Shown piece by piece: positions 42,066-52,447 of a stretch of 64,000 bases of DNA. Numbering within the stretch: the stretch's first letter is position 1; every line of letters begins with the position of its first letter. The translations under genes and the position numbers were made by a program. Location of the stretch: assembly GCF_014647375.1 (NCBI RefSeq), contig NZ_BMPB01000017.1:124001-188000 (forward strand). Direction: 5' to 3'. This DNA is from Parabacteroides faecis (lineage in GTDB: Bacteria; Bacteroidota; Bacteroidia; Bacteroidales; Tannerellaceae). The notes under the pieces are model-generated. The model saw only the letters and a list, made by a program, of their open reading frames with translations, ran no database searches and was not told where the DNA came from.

Positions 42066-42180
42066 ATATTATATGTGTTAAAACGATGTCATCACCTTGT
42101 AATTTGCGAAGTTATCGCTTTATTAATTATAGTTTATTTCTTTAGGCTTAAAAAGTTCTAATATTACCGAAAAGATGGAT

Positions 42181-42188
42181 TATATTTG
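42181..42188 (+). promoter_or_regulatory. -7 box (TATATTTG) of HTCS 2
   Basis: Perfect TAnnTTTG, 65 bases before the ATG at 42254. Confidence 0.55.
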
Positions 42189-42253
42189 TTGTCTGATCGG
42201 TATCCGGGTGTTTACAGGCGGATAGCGGGGATTATTTTACAAATATTCAAACT

Positions 42254-45200
42254 ATGACTTGGACCAATAATAATGAACGGACAGTGAGATGGTTTCCTGG
42301 TGTGAAACTGTTGGTGCTCGTTTCGTTTTTATTCTGCATATTTTCAGACGGAAAGGCATCGATATCGTTGCATAAGGCAAATATCGATCTGTCGAATAAT
42401 GCAATCATCGATATTTATCAGGACGATCATGGCTATATGTGGATCGGTACTTACGACGGCCTGAATCTTTTTAATGGAAGAAATACCTATGTGTATCGTT
42501 TTGAGCCTGATAATAAATATACCCTTTGCAGTAACATTATTAATAAGATATCGGATGGTGGTCCCGGATACCTGTGGATATCCACCTCTATGGGATTGAA
42601 CAGGTTCTCACTGCGCGACCGCAAAGTAACGGAGTCATATCCGGAATATCCGGAATGTGTTTTAATTGCAACCGACTCATTGGAGAATACATTGGTTATC
42701 AGTCAAAAGAACTTTATATCCTGCCATACTGCCCGGACCGGTGCTTTTCAGGATATTTATACCCAAGGCATAAACCCGGAAACGACAAAGATATTATTTA
42801 CTGACGGGCAAGGTGGTTTTTATCTTCTCTCTTCGGACGGAGCTCTGAAGCAACTGGTTCCTGACTATTCCAGATTGCCTTTGACCATACAAATAAGGGA
42901 AAATAAAATACATGACGGTCAGATAAGTCAGGCCTTTTATGAAGAGGGTATTATTTATTATCTAGATACTGACAACAAATTATATCAGTATAGCATAGAT
43001 AAAAATAGAAAAGAGTATCTGTTCGACCTTTCCGGGTGGATAGAAAAATATGGAAATATAGCCCGTATCGCTTCTTTCCAGTCGAAGCTGTATCTGGTTT
43101 TCAGGAACGGCCTGTTACTGGAACCCGCTTTCCCGGAAGAAGCATTCGACCTGAATATCGGTGTTTTCAGTATGTTTAAAGACAAAAAGCAGAATATCCT
43201 CTGGATCGGTACGGATGGGCAGGGAGTCCGGATGCTATATGATAAATATGAACGTTTCGACGGATTATCTCTGGAAAACCTACCTTTTGTGATGCGTAAC
43301 CCGGTCCGTTCTGTTTATACGGACGAAGATAAGACATTATGGTTCGGGACGAAAGGGGATGGTTTTATCCGTATAAAAGACTATGATTCATACGGGAAAA
43401 AACAGATTCCGGCAGATAAGATCGATCGTTATACGATGGCTGACGGTCTTTCCAATAACCGGGTCTATTGTTTTTACAGGAGTCAGTATCATCCTTTGGT
43501 TTGGATCGGTACGGATGGCCCCGGTCTTTCCTATTATTCCTATGAAGATGAAAAAGTCCATACGTTGCCCAGTAAAATCGATACACGGATACGGTATGTC
43601 CATTCTGTTTGCGAGATAAACGATTCGACATTATGGATGGCAACAACGGGTGACGGGTTGATCGAGGTGATTTTGGAACAGGATAAATCCGGACTGGCGG
43701 TTAAATACCTGCAATCTTATCTGTTAGAGAAGGACGGTAAAATATGCAATGAGTTTTATTCCATGTATTATGATGGAAAATCGACTCTCTATCTGGGTAG
43801 CCGTGGAGGGTATGGGATGGCACGTTTCGACCTGACTACCAGGCAGTATGATTTCATGTCGATGAATAATTCCGGCAATCAGGCTATCGGTGATGTTTTG
43901 AGTTTGTATTACAGCAGCGACTCGACCATTTATCTGGGAGCCAGTTCGGGGATGACCCGGATGAAATGCGACCAGTCGGGAACCTGCGAAGTCTGGCAGT
44001 ACGACCGGAGTGACGGTATCAGCAATGATATGATTCACGGCATTCTGGAAGATCAGGACGGATGTATCTGGTTGAGTACTAATAAGGGGCTGACAAAGTA
44101 TAATCCCCATAACAGCTTTTTCCATAATTATGGAAGTCAGGAACTGATGGTCACGGAGTTTTCCGATGATGCTTATTGGAAATGTCCTTATACCGGACGT
44201 CTGTTTTTTGGCGGCATCGACGGGTTGATATGGATCGATCCCCAGAACGACCGGTTGGAGAGTTATAGTCCCGATCTTCACTTTTTTGAATTGAAGATGG
44301 GAGGGGAAACAGTCAGCTTGTACGATTATACGGAAACAAATCCGGTTCCCGTCACTATTCCTCCCGATGTTTCAACCTTCAGTATCTCCTTTGTGGCAAC
44401 CGATTATATTCATGGAGATAACTATGAATATTCTTATCTGTTGCAGAATTATAATACCAACTGGACAGAGTTACAGAAGAATAATGAAATATCGTTTACC
44501 AAACTGCCTTACGGAAATTATACCCTGAAAGTGCGTTACAAGAACGATGTCTATGACTCGAATGCACGGGAATATCTGTTACCGCTGAAGGTTCTCCCTC
44601 CCTGGTATCGCGGAACCTGGGCGATCGTTATCTATATCTTTTTGTTATTTGCTTTTTTTAGCTTGCTGGCTTATTGGATCAACAGGCGTATTGCGGAAAA
44701 GCAACAACAGGTTGCCCGGAAAATCCATGAAGAACAGAAAGAAAAACTGTATGAAGCCAAATTGAATTTCTTTGCAAATATAACCCATGAGCTTTGTACG
44801 CCGTTGACTTTGATAAACGGAGTAGGGGATTATATCCATTCCTATGCGGAGAATACTTCCGATAATAAGTTGAAAAGGTATATCCGTATATTGAGGGACA
44901 ACGTTATGAGCCTGAATGAACTGATCCAGGAAATCTTGGATTTCCGTAAGATAGAAGAGGCGGGTTTGAATTATTTCAGTATCAAACATATCTCTGTTTC
45001 CGATATCATCCGCAGGCAGTATGAATCTTTTACGCCTATCGCCGAGCAGAACGGGATAAAGTTTACCTTGTCTCTGCCGGATCAGCTTTACTGGAATACA
45101 GATCCTACCGGATTAAAGAAGATACTGGTCAATCTCGTTTCCAACGCTTTTAAATACGCAGATGAAGCCGGGGATATATCTATCTCTGCCGTTGCGGAAA

Positions 45201-46315
45201 ATGAATCGTTGATCATCCGTGTCTACAACTCGGGTAAAGGTATTTCGGAAACAGACCTGAAAACGATCTTTGACCGGTACCGGATATTGGGCGATCTGGA
45301 TGGAAACAATTATACACAAACAACCTCCAGGAATGGATTAGGCCTGTTTATCTGTCATAGTATCGTACAATCCCTGCAAGGGAATATAGATGTTCGGAGC
45401 GAGGAAGGTAAATATGCCGAATTTATTGTCCGGCTGCCTTATCTCGAAGCAGACGAGGAAGAGACTGAACAGGAGAAAGAGGAACAGGATTCTCCCCTTG
45501 TATCTATCCCTACCGATGAGGGGACAGAGGTGCCGGAAGTCGTTTCTCCGGATAACAAACCCTGTATTCTGGTGGTGGACGATAATAAAGATATCGTCTG
45601 GCTGATCAAAGAATCGTTGTCTCCTACATATAATATAGAAGAAGCATATAGTGTGGAAGAAGCTCTCCGTTTCATGGAGCAACAAACGCCGGCCCTTATC
45701 ATTACGGATATTATGATGCCGGAGATAGATGGCCTGGAGCTGGTCAGCCGTGTAAAATCGGATAAGTTTACCCGCCATATCCCGTTGATTGTGGTTTCTG
45801 CCAGAATATCGGAACGCGACCAGGCGGAAGGGCTGGATCTGGGTGCGGATGCTTATCTGACGAAACCGTTCTCGTCGGTAGTACTTCGTTCGGTGGTCAA
45901 TAGGCTGATGACAAGCAAGAAAGAACTGAAAGATTATTATTATTCTCCGGAAAGTGCCTATGAACAGTCCGGCGGCCAGTTGGTCCATCAGGAGGATAAG
46001 GAATTTATGGATGCCGTAACAACTCTTATCAGGGAAAATCTCGATAAGGAAAATCTGCGTCCGGAGCTGATTGCCGAAAAACTGGGAATGAATACCCGTT
46101 CGCTCTACCGCCGTTTCATGAAAATATCACCTCTTACTCCGATTGAGTTTATAAAGGATTACCGGTTCACCTATGCTGCCCAATTGCTGGTGACAACCAA
46201 TCTGAATGTACAGGAAATTATCTATAAAGTCGGTATATCCAGTAAATCTTATTTCTACCGGGAGTTTGCCGCCAAGTATAATCAGACACCTAAAGAGTAC
46301 CGAAATAAAGGGTAA
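42254..46315 (+). CDS. Hybrid two-component system regulator (HTCS) of the GH92 locus
   Basis: 1353 residues. N-terminal membrane/signal segment, double beta-propeller (about 40-690; repeats such as MWIGTYDGLNLFNG and LWFGTKGDGFIRI), Y_Y_Y domain, membrane helix (WAIVIYIFLLFAFFSLLAYWI), HisKA with His845 in THELCTPL (Cys replaces the usual Arg), HATPase (RNGLGLFICHSIV), receiver with Asp1155 (IITDIMMPEIDG) and a C-terminal AraC domain ending TPKEYRNKG. It is expected to sense an oligosaccharide, probably a mannose-containing one, and to activate the metallopeptidase and GH92 genes downstream. No SusC/D pair lies in the locus. Confidence 0.96.
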   Translation: MTWTNNNERTVRWFPGVKLLVLVSFLFCIFSDGKASISLHKANIDLSNNAIIDIYQDDHGYMWIGTYDGLNLFNGRNTYVYRFEPDNKYTLCSNIINKISDGGPGYLWISTSMGLNRFSLRDRKVTESYPEYPECVLIATDSLENTLVISQKNFISCHTARTGAFQDIYTQGINPETTKILFTDGQGGFYLLSSDGALKQLVPDYSRLPLTIQIRENKIHDGQISQAFYEEGIIYYLDTDNKLYQYSIDKNRKEYLFDLSGWIEKYGNIARIASFQSKLYLVFRNGLLLEPAFPEEAFDLNIGVFSMFKDKKQNILWIGTDGQGVRMLYDKYERFDGLSLENLPFVMRNPVRSVYTDEDKTLWFGTKGDGFIRIKDYDSYGKKQIPADKIDRYTMADGLSNNRVYCFYRSQYHPLVWIGTDGPGLSYYSYEDEKVHTLPSKIDTRIRYVHSVCEINDSTLWMATTGDGLIEVILEQDKSGLAVKYLQSYLLEKDGKICNEFYSMYYDGKSTLYLGSRGGYGMARFDLTTRQYDFMSMNNSGNQAIGDVLSLYYSSDSTIYLGASSGMTRMKCDQSGTCEVWQYDRSDGISNDMIHGILEDQDGCIWLSTNKGLTKYNPHNSFFHNYGSQELMVTEFSDDAYWKCPYTGRLFFGGIDGLIWIDPQNDRLESYSPDLHFFELKMGGETVSLYDYTETNPVPVTIPPDVSTFSISFVATDYIHGDNYEYSYLLQNYNTNWTELQKNNEISFTKLPYGNYTLKVRYKNDVYDSNAREYLLPLKVLPPWYRGTWAIVIYIFLLFAFFSLLAYWINRRIAEKQQQVARKIHEEQKEKLYEAKLNFFANITHELCTPLTLINGVGDYIHSYAENTSDNKLKRYIRILRDNVMSLNELIQEILDFRKIEEAGLNYFSIKHISVSDIIRRQYESFTPIAEQNGIKFTLSLPDQLYWNTDPTGLKKILVNLVSNAFKYADEAGDISISAVAENESLIIRVYNSGKGISETDLKTIFDRYRILGDLDGNNYTQTTSRNGLGLFICHSIVQSLQGNIDVRSEEGKYAEFIVRLPYLEADEEETEQEKEEQDSPLVSIPTDEGTEVPEVVSPDNKPCILVVDDNKDIVWLIKESLSPTYNIEEAYSVEEALRFMEQQTPALIITDIMMPEIDGLELVSRVKSDKFTRHIPLIVVSARISERDQAEGLDLGADAYLTKPFSSVVLRSVVNRLMTSKKELKDYYYSPESAYEQSGGQLVHQEDKEFMDAVTTLIRENLDKENLRPELIAEKLGMNTRSLYRRFMKISPLTPIEFIKDYRFTYAAQLLVTTNLNVQEIIYKVGISSKSYFYREFAAKYNQTPKEYRNKG

Positions 46316-46349
46316 TTGGTTGATTCTCTGTGAGTGTCCTGGATTACCT

Positions 46350-46394
46350 AAAAAGTGCCCTGATGTACCAGATGTATATCAGGGCACTTTTTTT
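46350..46394 (+). terminator. Strong terminator after HTCS 2
   Basis: A perfect 15-bp stem (AAAAAGTGCCCTGAT paired with ATCAGGGCACTTTTT) and a T-run. A partial copy of its left arm (AGTGTCCTGGAT) lies 21 bases upstream, a spacing reminiscent of the palindromic arrays elsewhere in the window. Confidence 0.8.
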
Positions 46395-46599
46395 GCTTTT
46401 CGGGAGTAACCCCGGAAAAGAACGATAAAGTAATATTGCACTCAGATTTGTGAAACCCGATACATGCTTTATTATGAATACAGGATAAATCAGAACAATG
46501 AATAAAAGCACTTCGTCCGATTGGCATTTTCGGGCAAGTGTAACTGGGAGTTGTTTTTTTCTTTGGATAGTGAATGCTTTATTGATTTTATTTTGTCTT

Positions 46600-47727
46600 A
46601 TGAAGAAGTTGTGTTACATAAATATATTTGTTTTAGTAGTTGGTAGTTTTTTGCTTTCAGCATGTAGGGAGAAGGTTTCAGTGAATGTAAAGGAGTTGTC
46701 GGATGGGGACCCTACAACTTATTATACAGGAACAGAGAAACTGAATCGGGTTGTTTTTGATTCTCAATACAGCATTCCTATCCAAAGTTATAAAATTTAT
46801 TCGTCAGGCGAGGCACCTGCACACGATCCGGTGAACTGGGTGCTGAAAGGTTCCTACGACGGAAAGAACTGGGTGGTGGTAGATGAACGGAAAGACCAGC
46901 GTTTCTGTTCCCGTTATCAGGAAATCCTTTGTCCGATAACCAACCCTTCTAACTATAAACAATATATGCTGGAAGCCGAAACCGCCGGGAACGATACGTT
47001 GGTGATCGGTGATATTTCATTCTCCGAAAAGAATTTAGTAACGGACTGGGAAGACTTCAACTATCCCGAAGTCGATTTTGAAGTGCTTGCTCCGGATACC
47101 AAAGGGGCAGCGATCTATGCAGACCTGGTACAAGATCCGGATGCTTACATAAAATATCATGCCCGCAAGGTGGCGGAAATCCTTTTTTATACTGCAAAAG
47201 ATACGATGAATGATGTTCAGACCATTCATTATACGTTGAAAGACTACGACGGCGTTTCTGCCAAATCCGGAAACCCGCCTGCTATCTATATTGAATATAG
47301 CACCCGCCATATCGAGAAGTCGATGAATGAATCGCTCTACAAACTGGATTTTGAAACGCGCGGTGTGTTATTCCACGAACTGGTTCATGCTTACCAGTTT
47401 GAGCCGAAAGGAATCGGTTCATATTCTACAAACAAAGAATTTTGGGCATGTATCGAAGGAATGGCAGATGCCGTCCGGGCAGAATCCGGCTTTTTCGATA
47501 TGAGTACCCGTAAACCGGGTGGAAACTGGATGGATGGCTACCGCACGACCGGATTCTTTATTCAGTGGTTGAAAACCAAAGATCCGGATGCTATCCGTAA
47601 ATTCCATCTTACAGTCCGTGACCTGGATGTCTGGAGTTTTGACAAGGCGATCAAGAGCATCTTTGGCGAGGAGTCCGGTATTGAAAGCATGTGGAATGAA
47701 TATCAGGCTTTTTTGACAAAAGAATAA
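46600..47727 (+). CDS. Basic secretory protein (BSP) family metallopeptidase lipoprotein with discoidin-like domain
   Basis: 375 residues from the ATG at 46600 (MKKLCYINIF). The frame opens at 46498 but the longer form adds a second hydrophobic segment. Lipobox LLSAC. An F5/8 type C (discoidin)-like domain (about 25-155; LKGSYDGKNWVVVDERKD) could bind sugars. The BSP peptidase domain follows, with the zinc motif HELVHAYQF preceded by RGVLF, and CIEGMADAVRAESGF supplying further residues. BSP proteins are plant and bacterial metallopeptidases of uncertain substrate. Set upstream of three alpha-mannosidases, it may trim glycoproteins so that glycans become accessible; this is inference. Confidence 0.82.
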   Translation: MKKLCYINIFVLVVGSFLLSACREKVSVNVKELSDGDPTTYYTGTEKLNRVVFDSQYSIPIQSYKIYSSGEAPAHDPVNWVLKGSYDGKNWVVVDERKDQRFCSRYQEILCPITNPSNYKQYMLEAETAGNDTLVIGDISFSEKNLVTDWEDFNYPEVDFEVLAPDTKGAAIYADLVQDPDAYIKYHARKVAEILFYTAKDTMNDVQTIHYTLKDYDGVSAKSGNPPAIYIEYSTRHIEKSMNESLYKLDFETRGVLFHELVHAYQFEPKGIGSYSTNKEFWACIEGMADAVRAESGFFDMSTRKPGGNWMDGYRTTGFFIQWLKTKDPDAIRKFHLTVRDLDVWSFDKAIKSIFGEESGIESMWNEYQAFLTKE

Positions 47728-47744
47728 ATTAATACTACATACTT

Positions 47745-50081
47745 ATGAAATCTTCAAGATGTTTAGCCTTATTTCTGTCTGTAGCGTTGGCAGGAGGGAC
47801 ATTATTTGCCCGGGAGAAAGTATCTCTGGTCAATCCGATCATCGGAACAAACGGGATGGGGCATACTTTTCCGGGAGCCTGTGTGCCGTTCGGACTGGTA
47901 CAGTTAAGCCCGGATACCGATACGATCCCGCATAATGTCGACGGTAAGTACCAACCCCGCGCTTACGAATATTGCGCAGGTTACCAACACAAAGACAGTA
48001 GTATCGTCGGATTCAGCCATACGCATTTCAGCGGGACCGGCCATTCCGACCTGGGTGATATCCTGATCATGCCTACAACAGGTAAACTGAAACTGAATCC
48101 TGGAACTGCAACCGATCCGGATGGCGGCTATCGTTCGCGTTTCTCACACGATACGGAAATATCCCGTCCTGGTTATTATGAAGTGATGCTGGACGATTAT
48201 GGAGTAAAGGCACAACTGACTACTACCAAACGGGTGGGAGTCCATAAATATACTTTTGCTGAGAATAGCGGTAACCAACGTATCATTCTTGATATGATTC
48301 ATGGTATTTACAATTACGATGGGAAAGTGCTCTGGACGAATATTCGCGTAGAGAATGATACGTTGGTTACCGGTTATCGTATAACGAATGGTTGGGCGCG
48401 GACCAATTACACCTATTTTGCCATGTCTTTCTCTAAGCCGGTCGTTCATTACGGCTGTGATGAAAAGGCGAAAGTGAATTACCGCGGTGGTTACGGCAAG
48501 TTCAATATGAAAGAGAACTTCCCGGATATCGGCGGCAGGAAGATCGTCGCTTATTTCGATTTCGATCCGGCTGCTTCGCAAGAGTTGGAAGTGAAGGTTG
48601 CCCTTTCCGGTGTCAGTACCGATGGTGCGCTGAAAAACCTGCGTGCTGAAGCATCCGGCTATAGCTTTGACGAATTGGCGGCAAAGGCTTCGGATACCTG
48701 GAACAAGGAACTTTCCATTATCGAGGCAAAAGGTACCGATGACCAGCAGGCAATGCTCTATACCTCTTTATATCATACAATGATCAATCCGTGTGTCTAT
48801 ACGGATGTCGACGGTCAGTATCGTGGCCTGGACGGTAATATTCATCAGGCAGATGACTTTACCAACTACACGGTCTTCTCTGTTTGGGATACCTATCGGG
48901 CTTTGCACCCGTTATTTAATATTATCAAGCGGCAGGTGAATACCGATATTGCCCGTTCTATGCTGAAACATTGTGAACAAAGCGTACATAAGGCATTGCC
49001 GGTGTGGAGCCATATGGCAAACGAGAACTGGTGTATGATCGGTTATCATTCTGTATCCGTATTGGCTGATGCCGTGGCAAAAGGCTTGCCGCTGGATAAG
49101 GATGAAGTGCTGAAAGCAATGGTCAGCAGCTCTACCATCCCTTATTACGACGGGACGAAAGAGTTGATGGAAAAAGGATATGTATCCCTCGACCGTAGCG
49201 GTAGTGCCGCTTCGCTGACATTGGAGTATTCCTATGACGACTGGACGATTTACAATACCGCCCTGCTGGCAGGTAATCGTGAAGTTGCCGATCGCTACAA
49301 GAAACGGGCCATGAACTATGTCAATGTATTCGACACCAGTATCGGTTACGCCCGTCCCCGTTATTCGGACGGACGCTGGAAAGAGAATTTCAATCTGTTG
49401 AGTACGCATGGCGAAGGTTTTATCGAAGGCAATGGTCTGAACTATTCGTTCTATGTTCCTCAGGATGTCAATCATATGATCGGGTTGATGGGGGGAGACA
49501 AGTCTTTCATCTCTAAACTCGATTCACTGTTTACGATGCATCTGCCGGATGAGTTCTTTGCCGAAACGGAAGACGTTACGAAAGAAGGTCTGTTAGGTGG
49601 TTACGTTCATGGTAACGAGCCGAGCCACCATATCCCGTTCCTGTATGCCTGGACTACCCAACCCTGGAAAACCCAGTACTGGCAGCGTGAGATCATGAAC
49701 AAGATGTACCGTAATAATATCGACGGCCTGTGTGGAAACGACGACTGCGGGCAGATGTCGGCCTGGTATATCCTGTCGGCTATGGGATTCTATCCGGTTT
49801 GTCCGGGAACAGACCAATATGTTTTGGGAGCTCCTTATCTTCCATATATGAAGGTTTCGCTTGAGAACGGAAAGACATTTGAAGTCAAAGCCGATAAGGT
49901 AAGCGATAAGAACCGCTATGTAAAGTCTGTCAAGCTGAATGGTAAACCTTACACAAAAGGATATATCACCCAGCAGGATATCATGAACGGGGGAGAACTG
50001 ACCTTTGAAATGACATCTTCGCCGAATAAGAAACGTGTATTTACCGGCGACGACAAGCCTTATTCTTTATCTGCTAACTAA
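47745..50081 (+). CDS. GH92 alpha-mannosidase (first of three)
   Basis: 778 residues, signal peptide (ALFLSVALAGGTLFA). The N-terminal beta-sandwich (VNPIIGTNGMGHTFPGACVPFGLVQLSPDT) and the (alpha/alpha)6 barrel of GH92 are complete. The catalytic-acid block is HGNEPSHH with Glu625. The acidic base cluster is GNDDCGQMSAWY, where the Asp residues activate water in the inverting, Ca2+-dependent mechanism. GH92 enzymes remove alpha-1,2-, 1,3-, 1,4- or 1,6-mannose. The conserved acids predict an active mannosidase, linkage unknown. It follows the metallopeptidase gene by 17 bases. Confidence 0.95.
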   Translation: MKSSRCLALFLSVALAGGTLFAREKVSLVNPIIGTNGMGHTFPGACVPFGLVQLSPDTDTIPHNVDGKYQPRAYEYCAGYQHKDSSIVGFSHTHFSGTGHSDLGDILIMPTTGKLKLNPGTATDPDGGYRSRFSHDTEISRPGYYEVMLDDYGVKAQLTTTKRVGVHKYTFAENSGNQRIILDMIHGIYNYDGKVLWTNIRVENDTLVTGYRITNGWARTNYTYFAMSFSKPVVHYGCDEKAKVNYRGGYGKFNMKENFPDIGGRKIVAYFDFDPAASQELEVKVALSGVSTDGALKNLRAEASGYSFDELAAKASDTWNKELSIIEAKGTDDQQAMLYTSLYHTMINPCVYTDVDGQYRGLDGNIHQADDFTNYTVFSVWDTYRALHPLFNIIKRQVNTDIARSMLKHCEQSVHKALPVWSHMANENWCMIGYHSVSVLADAVAKGLPLDKDEVLKAMVSSSTIPYYDGTKELMEKGYVSLDRSGSAASLTLEYSYDDWTIYNTALLAGNREVADRYKKRAMNYVNVFDTSIGYARPRYSDGRWKENFNLLSTHGEGFIEGNGLNYSFYVPQDVNHMIGLMGGDKSFISKLDSLFTMHLPDEFFAETEDVTKEGLLGGYVHGNEPSHHIPFLYAWTTQPWKTQYWQREIMNKMYRNNIDGLCGNDDCGQMSAWYILSAMGFYPVCPGTDQYVLGAPYLPYMKVSLENGKTFEVKADKVSDKNRYVKSVKLNGKPYTKGYITQQDIMNGGELTFEMTSSPNKKRVFTGDDKPYSLSAN

Positions 50082-50103
50082 TCATCATTCTATAAATTTA
50101 TCC

Positions 50104-52392
50104 ATGAAGAAATTATTTATTCTAGCGATTGCCTTATGCAGCAGCCTTTTTACGATGAAGGCTGCCGGAAAGGCTGATCTGGTGGATTATGTCAATCCGC
50201 TGGTCGGCTCACAGTCGAAAATATCTTTGTCAACAGGAAATACCTATCCGGCTATTGCTATGCCGTGGGGTATGAATTTCTGGATGCCTCAAACCGGAAA
50301 GATGGGGGATGGCTGGGCCTATACGTATGATGCCGATAAGATCCGCGGCTTCAAACAGACACATCAGCCTAGTCCCTGGATCAACGATTACGGTCAGTTT
50401 GCCATTATGCCGATAACCGGCAAGGTGGTTTTCGATCAGGACAAACGTGCCAGCTGGTTCTCTCATAAGGCAGAAGTTGCCAAACCGAATTACTACCGCG
50501 TTTACCTTGCCGACCATGATGTGGTGACGGAGATCACTCCGACAGAACGTGCAGCGATGTTCCGCTTCACCTTCCCCGAAACAGATAAATCGTATGTGAT
50601 CGTCGATGCGTTCGACCGCGGTTCTTATATCAAGATCATCCCGGAAGAGAATAAGATCATCGGCTATACGACCCGTAACAGCGGTGGTGTTCCGGAGAAT
50701 TTCAAGAACTATTTCGTTGTTGTGTTCGATAAGCCTTTTACTTATAAGGCAGCAGTAGGGGACAATGAAATCCGTAAGGGTGAAACAGAAGCTCAGGAAG
50801 ATCATACCGGTGCGATTATCGGTTTTTCTACCCGCCGCGGAGAGATCGTTCATGCACGTGTCGCCTCTTCTTTTATCAGTCCTGAACAGGCTGAGTTGAA
50901 TCTGAAAGAGCTGGGTGACCGTTCTTTCGACCAGATCGTTGATGCCGGACGCAAGACATGGAATGAAGTGCTGGGACGTATTCAGGTAAATGACGATAAT
51001 ATCGACAAACTGCGTACATTCTATTCCTGCCTGTACCGTTCCGTTCTTTTCCCGCGTAGCTTTTACGAAGTGGATGCCAATGGAAAAGTGGTGCACTACA
51101 GTCCGTATAACGGCGAAGTGCTGTCGGGTTATATGTTTACCGATACCGGTTTTTGGGATACCTTCCGTTGTTTGTTCCCATTCCTGAACCTTGTATATCC
51201 GTCAATGAATACAAAGATGCAGGAAGGATTGGTGAATACTTATAAAGAAAGCGGCTTCCTTCCGGAGTGGGCAAGTCCCGGTCATCGCGGTTGTATGGTG
51301 GGTAACAACTCTGCTTCAGTTGTAGCAGATGCGTATCTGAAAGGATTGCGTGGTTACGATATCGAAACGCTTTGGGATGCTGTTGTACATGGAGCTAATA
51401 ATGTACACCCGAAAGTATCATCTACCGGCCGTCGGGGTTTCGACTATTATAACAAGCTGGGGTATGTACCTTATGACGTGAAGATTAACGAAAGTGCTGC
51501 TCGTACACTGGAATATGCTTACGATGACTGGGCTATCTATAAATTAGGAAAGGCACTCGGTAAACCTGAATCTGAAATTGCGATCTTTGCGAAACATGCA
51601 ATGAACTATAAGAATTTGTTCGATCCCGAAACTAAGCTGATGCGTGGCCGTAATGAAGACGGAACATTCCAGTCTCCGTTCAACCCGTTGAAGTGGGGGG
51701 ATGCTTTCACCGAAGGTAACAGCTGGCATTATACCTGGTCTGTTTTCCACGATCCACAGGGATTGATCGACCTGATGGGAGGAAAGTCCGGCTTTAATGC
51801 AATGATGGATTCCGTATTCAGTGTGCCGCCTTTGTTCGATGACAGTTATTATGGTGGTGTTATCCACGAGATCCGTGAGATGCAGATCATGAATATGGGT
51901 AACTATGCACATGGTAACCAGCCGATACAGCATATGATCTATCTGTATAACTACTCCGGCGAACCCTGGAAAGCCCAGTATTGGGTACGTGAGGTGATGG
52001 ATAAACTTTATTTCGCAACTCCCGACGGCTATTGTGGTGACGAAGATAACGGACAGACTTCTGCCTGGTATGTGTTCTCTGCCCTCGGTTTCTATCCGGT
52101 TTGTCCGGGAACTGACCAGTATATCCTTGGTTCCCCGTTGTTCAAGAACGTAACGTTGAATCTGGAAAACGGTAAGAAGGTCGTGATCAATGCAAATAAT
52201 AACAATGAAGCCAACCGCTACATCTCTTCCATGAAGGTAAACGGCAAGAATTACACCCGTAATTACCTGACCCATGAAGATCTGTTGCGTGGTATGACGG
52301 TCAATTGCACCATGTCCGATACTCCGAACAAAAACCGTGGTACGGAGGAAAAGGATGCGCCTTATTCATTCTCAAAAGAAATCAAGGAATAA
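50104..52392 (+). CDS. GH92 protein with Gln at the catalytic-acid position
   Basis: 762 residues from the ATG at 50104; the open frame begins at 50035 inside the previous gene but lacks a signal there. Signal peptide (LFILAIALCSSLFTMKAAG). GH92 core as in its neighbours (VNPLVGSQSKISLSTGNTYPAIAMPWGMNFW). The block HGNQPIQH has Gln606 where the other two have Glu, and the base cluster reads GDEDNGQTSAWY. In GH92 a Gln here has been linked to enzymes that remove mannose from mannose-1-phospho-6-mannose, whose phosphate leaving group needs no acid. Inactivity or a different acid is also possible. Confidence 0.9.
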   Translation: MKKLFILAIALCSSLFTMKAAGKADLVDYVNPLVGSQSKISLSTGNTYPAIAMPWGMNFWMPQTGKMGDGWAYTYDADKIRGFKQTHQPSPWINDYGQFAIMPITGKVVFDQDKRASWFSHKAEVAKPNYYRVYLADHDVVTEITPTERAAMFRFTFPETDKSYVIVDAFDRGSYIKIIPEENKIIGYTTRNSGGVPENFKNYFVVVFDKPFTYKAAVGDNEIRKGETEAQEDHTGAIIGFSTRRGEIVHARVASSFISPEQAELNLKELGDRSFDQIVDAGRKTWNEVLGRIQVNDDNIDKLRTFYSCLYRSVLFPRSFYEVDANGKVVHYSPYNGEVLSGYMFTDTGFWDTFRCLFPFLNLVYPSMNTKMQEGLVNTYKESGFLPEWASPGHRGCMVGNNSASVVADAYLKGLRGYDIETLWDAVVHGANNVHPKVSSTGRRGFDYYNKLGYVPYDVKINESAARTLEYAYDDWAIYKLGKALGKPESEIAIFAKHAMNYKNLFDPETKLMRGRNEDGTFQSPFNPLKWGDAFTEGNSWHYTWSVFHDPQGLIDLMGGKSGFNAMMDSVFSVPPLFDDSYYGGVIHEIREMQIMNMGNYAHGNQPIQHMIYLYNYSGEPWKAQYWVREVMDKLYFATPDGYCGDEDNGQTSAWYVFSALGFYPVCPGTDQYILGSPLFKNVTLNLENGKKVVINANNNNEANRYISSMKVNGKNYTRNYLTHEDLLRGMTVNCTMSDTPNKNRGTEEKDAPYSFSKEIKE

Positions 52393-52447
52393 ATAGAAAA
52401 TGATAAGCTAATGTGGCAATATGCCAATGTGCCAATTTAGAAATAAT

